64,000 bases of DNA from Patella vulgata (taxonomy: Eukaryota; Mollusca; Gastropoda; Patellidae), in the NCBI RefSeq assembly GCF_932274485.2, contig NC_065886.2, forward strand, positions 42,271,501 through 42,335,500. The letters run 5' to 3'. The notes under the pieces are model-generated. The model worked only from the letters and a program-made list of their open reading frames with translations. It searched no databases and was not told where the DNA came from. Shown one piece after another: positions 50,549 through 59,470 of the stretch; the first letter of the stretch is position 1; every line of letters starts with the position of its first letter. The translations under genes and the position numbers were made by a program.

Positions 50549-50997
50549 ATGGGGTTTAACGTCCACTCGACACAAACTAGGTCATTTCCGGACTAACATA
50601 TGGTTCAATTTTATTTCCATAATTCGCTTGCGCGTAGGGGTCTTTAGCTGTGGGAGGAAACCGGAGGACCCGGGGAAAACCCACGAGGTTGGACCTGCGA
50701 CCCTACTCCTTGTCACGTACGACCGGGGATTCGAAACCACGCCAGTTGACTCAATGACAGACTTAATGATAGAGCGCGCGTGTGCTAACCACTAAGCCAT
50801 CCAACCCCCCGCTTGTGCGTAGGGGTCTTTTAGCAGTGGGAGGAAACCGGAGGACCAGGAGAATACCCACGAGGATGGACAGGCTACCCTACTCCTTGTC
50901 ATGTACAACCGAGGAACGGAAACCTGGACAGTTGACTCAATGACAGACCTTATGAAACAACGCACACGCGCTAATCATTCGGCCATCCCACCCCCCG
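50546..50997 (-). mobile_element. dimeric SINE, family B
   Basis: Two family-B monomers in the same (-) direction. The full-length one spans about 50,546-50,810: head GGGGGGTTGGATGGCTTAG with A box TGGCTTAGTGG, B box GGTTTCGAATCC, and body GTGGGTTTTCCCCGGGTCC and TCCTCCCACAGC. Its 3' end is CCGGAAATGACCTAG...GTGGACGTTAAACCCC. The second (50,811-50,997) has its own head but stops at CCTACGCACAAGC. It joins directly to the head of the first without linker. The long stretch between A and B boxes suggests a tRNA with a long variable arm (Ser/Leu type), an inference. Confidence 0.8.
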
Positions 50998-52012
50998 ATA
51001 CTGCTGTTAGAACAAGGGCTAACAGGTATTATTGTTTATAATAATAATATGTTTATTAATTTCTCAAGTCTTCACTTTATTACTAGTCTACCTTTTACAA
51101 CCAACAGAAGAAAAAATGTTGACAAGTTCAATTTGTTGACCGCTATAATCTTCATTCTTTTAATCCACTACTGCATATGAAATAAAAAAATTTATACGCT
51201 AATAAAATTACCAGTTGTCATATTTTCATGAATGGTTGAACAGCAGAGTACTTAACATAGGTATTGACTGCCATTTATTGTCACCAATTTTAGTACTGCT
51301 CTATATAATTCATTCTTCTATCCAACCTATTCAAACTACAATCGTGTTTATTTAGTGGATTAGTGAAGGACCCCGTGTATAATTTTATTTTTCATATACA
51401 AAATGAACCTAAGCAGATTAATGTTACTGGTTTGCGTGAGTAAATATGAATAACGAAACTTATGTTACAGGATAAGACCACCAGAAATGACACCATCCCT
51501 TGGACACGACCTATTTTCGGTCAATAAAAAAGCCTCTATGCATAGAATTATATCTTAAGAACGAATTGATATATTATTTATAAGGCCAGAATTGGATTAA
51601 TGCTGAAGTCCGTTGACCCCACCCTTCTCTCTCTGCTTTGCAAATTATTTTAAATATGTTAAAATATAAATACATAAGTCACTGTCAAAACGTGTAAACT
51701 TTAAAAAAAAAAACCCACCTCGAAAAGACAAACAGGTCAAAATAAAAGACATAAATGAAGGGTACAGACAAAGCAACAGATTTATTGTATGTAGTAAATA
51801 AAAAACAATATTTTAAATCAATGAAATAAATAAATAAATTACTGACAACGGTGAAGTATTGACATCAATGTGCAAAATGAATGCGTAGGTACAGATATCT
51901 GACATGGGTAACATAAGTAGGTTATAATCTGTTGACTTAAAGAAATTGACGCAAGGGTTCATTGAAAGTAGTTGTCGACACATATAAAATAACACGTGTC
52001 CACATAATATCA
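50998..52012. other. non-coding, nothing distinctive
   Basis: AT-rich sequence without a supported gene. Confidence 0.5.
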
Positions 52013-52606
52013 GGGGAGCCGCGGTAGTTCACTGAGTAAAGCACTCGCTAACCCAGTGGTTCTCAATCCTTTTTTGCCAACGTCACACCTTGGAACACAT
52101 GAAAAAATAGCGGCACACCTGGCTAAATATATATGAAAAATATTTAAAATTTTGCAAAATAAAAACATGGTAAGTCAGACGGCATAAAACCCTAGACAGA
52201 GACTAGTCATAGGCACATAGAATGACTCGAACTAAATAAAGAAAACATAGGTATGAACTTATCAGCAGACACCAGTGAATACTCAATTGGGATCACTGGT
52301 TTTTCGCATTTTCTTAGTGTGCCGTTCAAAATTTCGCGGCCCACTCAGGTAGATCTCTCGGCACACTGGTTGAGAATCACTGCGCTAACCTGAGAGTCCA
52401 TGATCGTACCCAGTGGCCGCCACGAAAGCTCCTCGTGGGTTTCCGGCGTGTTTCCCATTTGTCAGTGATGCAGGGCAGATGCCCTGGCAAGGACAGCACC
52501 TAGTCGATCGGATGGGATTGACAAAATTCCCTCCATAGCACACAGTATGGTGGATGTCCGAAACGGAGCAGACAAGTAGGAAGTTAAACCTCATTTCATT
52601 TCACTT
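52013..52606 (+). mobile_element. SINE family A, split by a hAT-type MITE
   Basis: The head GGGGAGCCGCGGTAGTTCAC...GCACTCGCTAACC (52,013-52,053) resumes after the insertion at 52,383. It continues as GAGAGTCCATGATCGTACCC (B-box region), GTGGGTTTCCGGCGTG, GATGCAGGGCAGATGCCC and CCTCCATAGCACACAGTATGG. The end is GAAGTTAAACCTCATTTCATT. The central body is shorter than in the 21,157 copy. The SINE is therefore older than the MITE in it. Confidence 0.8.
52054..52382. mobile_element. 329-bp hAT-type MITE with perfect 8-bp target duplication
   Basis: The left end is CAGTGGTTCTCAA and the right end, reverse-complemented, is CAGTGATTCTCAA: 12 of 13 match. CGCTAACC flanks both sides (52,046-52,053 and 52,383-52,390). 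The inner part has CGGCACACCTGGCTAA and the right end CGGCACACTGGTTGAGAATC, typical of a hAT group found widely in animals. No transposase is present. The perfect duplication suggests a fairly recent insertion. Confidence 0.92.
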
Positions 52607-53360
52607 TAAATGAATCGTATTAACCAACAGCCAGTATTCTTTAAATCACCATCGAGTAATAACGATCCCCATTACTCCCACTTCCCAAGAACGTAAAGAA
52701 GGCCGTAAATCCAGTGTTGTTTTTTTATATAATCTATCAATATTACTCCCGCTTCCCAAGACCAAAACTAGGAATTTAACCAGTTGATAATAACAGAATG
52801 GTCATAGCAACCACCGCGGTGTACACAAAAACTGAAATATACTTATATCAATTACACTTTAAAAATAATTTTGTGTGTGAGGTTTAATATGTCAAGTGTT
52901 CTAATGAATCGAGCATGGTTAAATTGACAACAAACCAATTATAAATTAAAACTGGGACTGTTATCTCCTACAATAAATAATTATTGAGCATTTGTTGGAA
53001 ACAACAGTTGTAGAACACAATTTCTATTTCATTGTAGATGGCATCAATTCACACAAATATACAAATTCGTTTAACAATTTCTTATTAAAGAGTTGAGAAA
53101 ACAAAAATTCATTTGACATGAAATGAGCATATTCAAATTAGATTATGTGAAATCTGTCGAGCAATGCTCAGATGTTATACTTTTCATGTTTTTTTTGTTT
53201 GTTTTTTTTTTTGGGGGGGGGGTGTTTTTTTTTTGTTTTTTTTTTACTTTAGCGGTTTTCAAGCAGTTTATAATAAACCCACGAAAATACCCAATCTGAT
53301 TAAAATACAGATCTATATTTCGTTTCGTTTTTTTATACTTTCGATTTGACCGGTTGTAGT
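52607..53360. other. non-coding; T/G homopolymer stretch
   Basis: At 53,192-53,245 T runs surround an uninterrupted G run of about 12. A 61-codon frame reading through it is an artefact of the homopolymers. No gene seen. Confidence 0.5.
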
Positions 53361-53365
53361 AAAAG

Positions 53366-53536
53366 GTTGCGTCAGAGGTCGTACGAACGGCTTTTGACCC
53401 TGTGACGTCCGATATTGATTAATCAATCAGCGCTGACGTTTCTAGTGGTTTACCCACAGTTCCGTGCATCGCACGCCAAGATGTCGCCGTAAAAGATGGT
53501 TTCGTTGGCTAATCCCTCACACCTTCCAGAACGCAG
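53366..53536 (+). promoter_or_regulatory. CpG-rich promoter-like segment with CRE sites and a splice donor
   Basis: CpG density is far above the surroundings. TGACGTCC lies at 53,403, TGACGT at 53,436 and a TGACGCAA-type site (reverse strand) at about 53,366. A 14-bp perfect palindrome ATTGATTAATCAAT (53,414-53,427) sits between them, and a CCAAGATGTCGCCG YY1-like element lies near 53,478. After it an ATG (53,496) opens a 13-codon frame, MVSLANPSHLPER, ending at a good donor CGCAG/GTAATA (53,536). This is the layout of a TATA-less promoter with a first exon. No next exon was recognised. Confidence 0.35.
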
Positions 53537-55190
53537 GTAATATAACAACTCTTCCAGATCCTAGAGTAGTACAGACAAATAAAACGAAATCTTACACTAT
53601 TAAAAACGAAACGAAAGAGGATAATACCATACTCTAACAATCTCAGGAGATAAGCGATTAGGTGAGTCAATAGTATTTTCAATATATGATAATATGTTAT
53701 TCAAAGTTAAAATCATGCCCCTATAATCATTATATGAATATTTCTTGAAACTCTCTTATGAAAGATACTCTTTCATATTTCGCGGCAGTCTATTCCAGAT
53801 ACTAAAATATCTGTCAGCAAATTTTTTTTATTTTTTTAATTTCTTTTATTTTTTGGAATATGCAAATCTTGTGCGGACGATGATCGTGTGGAATATCGAT
53901 TAGGGTTGTAGGTTAAAAGATCACAAAGGTAACGTTGGAGCAATATTGTTCAAACATTGAAACACCATCGGTAAAGCTTTATTATTCAGTACGGACATGT
54001 ATTGGGGGGAATGGACTCGTTTTGGGGCGTTATATGAGCTGGAGAATTTGGATTGCCCAAGTATCATTTTAGCAGCGAGGTTTTGGTAAATTTAATTCAC
54101 AAAAAGGCCATGACAGTAATCTAAATATGAAAATATGAGAGCGCCGTCTAACTTTAAACATGCCAGTCTGTCCAAACAATTTTGTATTTTTCTTATATTG
54201 AATAAAGATAAGACGCAGCACGAGTCTTGGATGCAATATGGGATTTGGGTTTTAGATTTTTATCCATGACAACTTTCAAGAATTTTAAAGCGTGAATTTC
54301 ATATTTTCTAAGAAAGTCAAAACATAATTATTTCTATGTCTTTTGCTCAATAGGTTGTCAACTCACTATTATACGATCATAGGTATCATTATTCACACCG
54401 GAAATAATAACACAATTACCTCCCTTGTTTTTCTATTCCCCCATGGAATAGCTATCTTCAAACGTTTGAATTTGAAGTTTAAAAATGATATTTTTGCCAA
54501 TTTCTCAACTGGCAATAGTGAATTATAGGATTAATAGGATTATTCTTTAACAAGGTAGGACTGTTTATAGATACCATCTATTTTAAGGCTTTATCTTAAT
54601 ACATTTTAAAAATATAACTTAAAAATATGTAATTCTCGCTTTAACTTATATTGATCTCTGTACACATACATCTCCCGATTTTTTATCCTAGGTATAATAC
54701 ATTTTGATAACACATGTTGATATAAGTAAACAAAATTAGGGAGGGGTTATTAAATTTTAATGAAGAGTATGATTTCTTGATTGGTATGTCAGTTGGGGCG
54801 GTTTTTTTGTGTCTTTTTTTCTTCAAACAGATGCCGAGTGGAATGCGATTTATAGTGGAAAGCTAAAAATGAAAATATTATGGGTGGTGATCAGCTGCCT
54901 AAGTTATATAAATGTCAGAGAACCTATTCATTGAGAAATGTCATTAAACACTTGTGACAGTATTTTTGAGAGGTTGAATTTCGGGAGTGGGAATGTGAAT
55001 GGCAGTCCATCGGGCCACCTTTCTGATAATGAAAAATTGATCGATACGGCATTGTATCAATTATGGTACATAGTTGATTTTTATGAATTTGCTTTGTTGT
55101 GGTATCCGGTCGAGATATAGCGAGGGGTTGTGAAATTAACCCAATTCTATCAGTGAATGTACTTTCTAATGATTGGTAGCTTTAGGTAAC
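53537..55190. other. non-coding or unrecognised
   Basis: No convincing exon. A 60-codon + frame at 54,938-55,120 starts 32 bases after a TATATAAAT, which is too close for a normal TATA promoter, and its product has no recognisable feature. A TTACCTCCCTTG motif lies at 54,416. Confidence 0.4.
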
Positions 55191-55191
55191 T

Positions 55192-55254
55192 TGACGTCAT
55201 TTTATTGGTTTGCTCTTAACTTGACTTCTTTATAGTCAGGTGACAACGTATAAG
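55192..55254 (+). promoter_or_regulatory. CRE / CCAAT / TATA promoter of the acidic secreted protein gene
   Basis: A perfect cAMP-response element TGACGTCA lies at 55,192-55,199, a reverse CCAAT box (ATTGG) at 55,204-55,208, and TATAAG at 55,249-55,254. Transcription would start near 55,279, giving a leader of roughly 57 bases to the ATG at 55,336. The spacing is that of a classical TATA promoter and supports the gene behind it. CREB-type control is an inference from the site alone. Confidence 0.55.
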
Positions 55255-55335
55255 CCGCTCAGAACTTCTGATACTTTTTAAAAGCGAATAGTCAATTTAT
55301 AGAGCCAGAACCATCTTGTTTAGTAGAAAACGAAA

Positions 55336-56022
55336 ATGAAATATTTGATTTTCATTTGTGTAATAGTGGCATTAGTTACAATGTCAGCCACTTACAAGAA
55401 CAGAAAACGAGTTCGTTCTTGTAAATTTTTGATGAATAGAATTCCGCGACTGGAAAGGGTCTATAATTATCACTGCCACAATGCCGTGGGTTATGTTAAC
55501 AGTTTGAGATGTCAGAGGTATGCTAACAAAATTCTCATCAAAATCCTTCTGCTACAGCATCTGGGATGTATTAATTTTTACCATAAACATAACCAAGACT
55601 GCAGTGCCAGCAGCGAAGAACACGGCGATACCAGTGAAGAGTACGATATTGCCAGTGAAGAATCCGATGACACTAGTGAAGAGCACGAAGATACCAGTGA
55701 AGAATCCGATGGCACTAGTGAAGAATCCGATGACACTAGTGAAGAGCAAGAAGATACCAGTGAAGAATCCGATGACACTAGTGAAGAGCAAGAAGATACC
55801 AGTGAAGAATTCGACGATACTAGTGAAGAACACGAAGATACCAGTGAAAAATATAGTACTGATGAAGAAAACGGAGATACTGGTGGCGGTCCGGTTGTGG
55901 ATCCAGTATGTGAGTTCATGTTTATAAATTCTCTACACCGAAGTCGCATGTTTTATCGAATTTTATTTGCCCATAAAAGAGTTGATTATTATGATGTCTT
56001 ATTCGCGGTTTTTGAAATGTAA
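55336..56022 (+). CDS. secreted acidic heptad-repeat protein, unrecognised
   Basis: 228 residues. Residues 1-18 or so form a signal peptide (MKYLIFICVIVALVTMSA). Residues 20-90 are basic with cysteines at 29, 47, 59, 78 and 89. Residues 93-176 are twelve heptads of the type SEESDDT/SEEHEDT, extremely acidic. The C-terminal part is basic/aromatic with a sixth cysteine at 192. Six mature cysteines could pair. Every SEE matches the secretory-pathway S-x-E kinase motif and many Ser/Thr are CK2-like, so heavy phosphorylation and calcium binding are plausible, as in some biomineral or mucus proteins (inference). The frame is intronless as drawn, but donor-like GTATGC (55,518) and GTATGTGAG (55,906) could shorten it. 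The repeat DNA also opens three shadow frames. I recognise no family. Confidence 0.65.
   Translation: MKYLIFICVIVALVTMSATYKNRKRVRSCKFLMNRIPRLERVYNYHCHNAVGYVNSLRCQRYANKILIKILLLQHLGCINFYHKHNQDCSASSEEHGDTSEEYDIASEESDDTSEEHEDTSEESDGTSEESDDTSEEQEDTSEESDDTSEEQEDTSEEFDDTSEEHEDTSEKYSTDEENGDTGGGPVVDPVCEFMFINSLHRSRMFYRILFAHKRVDYYDVLFAVFEM
55612..55863 (+). repeat. 21-bp coding minisatellite (twelve heptad codon blocks)
   Basis: Units such as AGTGAAGAATCCGATGACACT repeat in frame with the heptads. Synonymous and conservative differences (ACC/ACT, GAC/GAT, CAC/CAA) show that the units have diverged while keeping the S-E-E-x-D/E-D-T pattern. Copy number is likely to vary between individuals. Confidence 0.85.
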
Positions 56023-56024
56023 TT

Positions 56025-56030
56025 ATTAAA
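56025..56030 (+). terminator. ATTAAA poly(A) signal just behind the stop
   Basis: ATTAAA, the commonest AATAAA variant, begins two bases after the TAA stop of the acidic protein gene, which would give a very short 3' UTR. No canonical hexamer was noticed in the next 200 bases. Confidence 0.35.
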
Positions 56031-57179
56031 GTGCATGGTTATTTTAAAAATAATTCTCTTGACGAGATCCATTAGAATAGATAGATTCGTCTGTTAAAAG
56101 TCATCGGTGGAATTGGAAAATGGCAATCCATTCATTGTCGCTATCGTTTTGAAATGTCATTACAAAAATATATATAATTGGGTAAATATTAAAAGAACAA
56201 CTCTTCTGTAAATAATAGCATTTTGTCTTGTAGTAATAATTATTGCCGACTGACAAACAAGTAACGTGATGCGTATTGACATCGGCTATAGTAATAAATA
56301 TTTCCCAACACGTTTTTGAGATTTTTGCCCCTTCCAGCACACTTTTTAAGTTTTCATTATTGATTAATCTAAATTTAAATGGCATATTTCGATACCTCTC
56401 ACACGCGAACAAAATACCACAGTAGCAGAGTTTAATTCTCCCATAAGTTCGAATGTTTAAAAAATAATTCACATATCTTTTTAATTTCCTGTTATTTTTA
56501 TTCGAAAACTCGAGAAAAAAGCTTTATAAATGGATGTTCTCGGTCACAAATATATATTTTTTTAAAATTATTTCAATGAAGTTTAATCCATTGTCAAATA
56601 AAAATTAGAAGGCGTTTATCGCGCTTATAACTCACTTTCTTAATTATCACATTTTCTGTAATGACTTATAGGAGACTATGGCAACTGATCATTTCAGTAA
56701 CCCACTTAGGAAATAATTAAACTTGCTGGAATTATTTGTCTAGTGGTAAGGAGGGGCCCTATAGTCAGCAATAAAGTCTCGCATCTTTTTTTTGTACGTT
56801 GCTTCTCCAGTAACCTAAGCATTGTAACGGAGCCGCGTAAGCACATTAACCATTAGCACACAATAATCACGTACTGGGTTCGCTCACAGACTAATTAAAA
56901 TAACCATTACAACAATCACTCTTGTAATTGGGCGTTTCCTTAGGAGACAATTCATTGGACGTTACGGAATTGAATTAGTATAGTATAATACGAGTATGAA
57001 TAATTGCACGATTCAACCGGACAAAGTATGTGATTTATATATATTGAGAATTGAGGTTACTCCGGCAATAATTAAGCATGCTTTACATGCTTATGTTGTC
57101 TTTATTCCATATACAGATCTCCATAGCAAATTAAAAATTGACAAAAATTTCAAGAAGTTTAACTATATATTTTTTTCAG
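56031..57179. other. mostly non-coding; upstream of a cysteine-rich exon
   Basis: A - strand frame of 123 codons (56,101-56,472) has no signal peptide, domain or splice sites and I do not support it. An ATG at 56,996 opens a frame that runs on into the next exon, but most of it is AT-driven and precedes a good splice acceptor. Confidence 0.4.
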
Positions 57180-57313
57180 TAGAGGAAATCTGTGTTTTGA
57201 GCGGCGGTCAGTGTGATGTAGACGGAACATTAACTCCACGGACAGAGTGTGATGAACAACTCGGACTTGAATGTGATGCCGCCGGAACCATTAATTGTGT
57301 CATATGTTTTTAA
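57180..57313 (+). CDS. candidate terminal exon of a small cysteine-rich protein
   Basis: A strong acceptor (TATATTTTTTTCAG) ends at 57,179. The phase-1 exon reads VEEICVLSGGQCDVDG, then TLTPRTECDEQLGLECDAAG, then TINCVICF and a TAA stop. Cysteine spacing is C-x6-C-x11-C-x7-C-x7-C-x2-C: six cysteines in 40 residues with many acidic and glycine residues, as in small secreted disulfide-rich domains. Base composition is clearly less AT-rich than the flanks. I found no upstream exon in matching phase, so the gene is incomplete here, its start may lie elsewhere, or it is a relic. No family is assigned. Confidence 0.45.
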
Positions 57314-57500
57314 TTGTTGTCATGGTAATTTTCATCCCATCGATTTCAAATGTAATACCTTTCCATTTCTCTTCCTATAACATTTTAAAAAAAAGAAGAC
57401 TCTGAAGATTTTATTGTCACAAAGAGCCCAAAATATCCAATTATGTCTGGTAATATACGATCTCGATTGATTTCTACGTGAGTCCAGAGGAACCTATAGG

Positions 57501-57942
57501 CAGGGCCCTCACAAGCCTATGCGGCGCCCCAGGGCAAAAGTTTAAGTGACGCCCCCCTCCCTTTGCTTACTGTAACTGCTTTGTTCATTGTCTGTGCTCA
57601 GTTGATTTTTTATGATTAAAGACTTTATCTAAATAACTATTTATTAAATTAACTTATAATATGTAAATTTTTTATGTTTATTCCCCCTTCAACTAACCCT
57701 ATAATATAGTATATCTTAGAAAGATCATAATCCTACCCTCTCTATTTGCTGAAATATGAACTGGTTAACTAAGGTTTAGGGGAAGCGAAAGCCGGTGATT
57801 TGCTATCTCAGCCTCTAAGGAGGCTAGTCCATAAATATTCAAAAGGTTCCACTTAGAATATTTCTGGTATGCACTTAGATAATTTGCCGCCCCCAAAAAG
57901 TGTCGCCCGGGCATATTATCCTCACCCTATGTGAGGGCCCTG
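57501..57942. mobile_element. 442-bp hAT-type MITE with palindromic 8-bp target duplication
   Basis: The ends are CAGGGCCCTCACA and its exact inverse TGTGAGGGCCCTG. CCTATAGG flanks both sides (57,493-57,500 and 57,943-57,950). Sub-terminal GGCGCCCCAGGGCAAAAG and GCCGCCCCCAAAAAGTGTCGCCC are typical of a hAT group. There is no transposase frame. The target site is a perfect palindrome. Confidence 0.9.
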
Positions 57943-57950
57943 CCTATAGG

Positions 57951-58680
57951 CTGTGGTATATGCCTCTTTACCAAGTTTATTAAAATTTTCATGAAAAATA
58001 AAACAAGGGTAATAACTGTTATAAATAGATCAACTATACATATATTTATTTTGTTTACGTGATCAATGAATTGAATTGAATACATAAACAAATACACACA
58101 CAGCTTTATTTTTATTCTTTTTACACACCGTGTGCAATAATATAGTTCAAACGAATGATTCTGGAAATCTGTTGAATGCATTTCCTAGCATATTGCCCAC
58201 GCGTCAGGCGCATTGGCTCGTTTGTGCAATGGACTCACGTGAAACATTAATAGTTACTTATCTATTTGGTATTATTGGTTCCCTGTTTTCGTATCAAACC
58301 TATGTTCCAATTTAATTCCTCACCTTTTTTTTTAATGTTTTACTGTTTTTAGTATAAATTTGATTTAGAGTTGTATTTTATAATTTATTTACATGTTTCG
58401 TTTTTACTTTTTTTTTTGTATTATTATTACCTTGATTTTATGCTGTATTGTACATTATGTATACCTGCAATTTTACTTACAAAAATGTCATGGTTAAGGT
58501 TGCTTTTTTATAACTGAAAATACAAAATTAGGGTACCGCCTTGGTTACATCCGGTAATCTTGTCGATTCATGCATGGAACTAAAGCACTGGCTTTATGGT
58601 TATTCGAATGTTGTATTTAGTTGTTTTCAGTATTTGTTTATTTTTAGTATATTATAGTTCAATCACGTGTAGGTTTTAAT
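57951..58680. other. non-coding, nothing distinctive
   Basis: No gene seen; T tracts at about 58,325 and 58,408. Confidence 0.5.
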
Positions 58681-58689
58681 CAAGAACAT

Positions 58690-58728
58690 TCTTCTTCTTT
58701 TCCTTCTTCTTCTTCATATTATTATTAT
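58690..58728 (+). repeat. (TTC)n / (ATT)n microsatellite
   Basis: CTTCTTCTTTTCCTTCTTC is followed by TTCTTCATATTATTATTATT: two adjoining trinucleotide runs. Confidence 0.8.
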
Positions 58729-58764
58729 TGACGCGTATCTAATATACCATCTTTTCTGGAGAGA

Positions 58765-59007
58765 TAGAGAGAAATGGGGTTTAACGTCCACTCGACACAA
58801 ACCAGGTCATTTCGGGACTAACATGGTTCAATTTTATTTCAATAATTCGCTTGCGCATAGGGAGAAAACCTGAGAAAACCCACTATGTTGGACATGCGAC
58901 CCTACTCCTTGTCACGTACAACCGTTGAATTGATACCCCGCTAGTTGACGCAATGACAGACCTTATGATACAACGCGCGCCCTAACCATTCGGCCACCCA
59001 ACCCCCC
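58765..59007 (-). mobile_element. SINE family B, nearly full length
   Basis: Tail GAGATAGAGAGAAATGGGG, 3' end TTTAACGTCCACTCGACAC, TCATTTCGGGACTAACATGG and head CGGCCACCCAACCCCCC. About 25 bp of the body (the GGGTCTTTAGCTGTGGG part) are missing compared with the 50.5-kb copy. The B-box region is changed (GTTGAATTGATACC). Confidence 0.8.
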
Positions 59008-59162
59008 TTTGAACTAAATAAGATGATATTACCATACTTGCTTTAAAAATGTGTTAAAATAATTATTTAATTGAATTTGTCTCTGTGTATAATTTTATAC
59101 CGGTATGAGGTAAAATATATTGTTATATTTAAAAATTGTGTTATGTGTTTTAGATGATTTTG

Positions 59163-59470
59163 TTTCCGGGGGCCACGGTGGATGGTGGATCTTTTGGCTC
59201 ACTAACCTAAAGGTACCGTGTTCGATCCTGGCGTTGGCCTAGAAAGTTCACCTGGTTCCCCCTTGTGACTAGATGGGACGAAAACCCCTTGTCCCGTGCA
59301 TACCCCTAGCAGTTCGATCCTGGCGTTGGCCGAAAAGTTCACCTGATTCCCCCTTGTCACTGGATGGGACGAAAACCCCATGTCCCGTGTATACGTAATT
59401 AGGAACCCCTAGCAGTTTGAATTCGATAAAAGACTAGGCCATAGCCCAAAAGTAAGAAGTTTTATTTCAG
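59163..59470 (+). mobile_element. SINE family A with internal tandem duplication
   Basis: The head GGGGGCCACGGTGGATGG has B box GTGTTCGATCCTGG. The segment from GTTCGATCC to CCCCTAGCA (59,220-59,311, 92 bp) is repeated as 59,312-59,415. The second copy retains a GTATACGTAATTAGG stretch lost from the first. The 3' part is GATAAAAGACTAGGCCATAGC and then AAAAGTAAGAAGTTTTATTTC. Confidence 0.7.

Noticed and set aside
53164-53349. 61-codon ORF across the T/G homopolymer stretch
   Set aside because: The product is a phenylalanine/glycine artefact of homopolymer runs.
55520-55949. Three further long frames (one +, two -) over the acidic heptad region
   Set aside because: They are shadows of the 21-bp repeat in other frames. 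Only the frame at 55,336 has a signal peptide, a promoter at the right distance and a balanced non-repeat portion.
56101-56472. 123-codon - strand ORF between the acidic gene and the cysteine-rich exon
   Set aside because: AT-driven residues (N, Y, I, F, K), no motif, no promoter or splice context. Kept out of the gene list, though it cannot be excluded.
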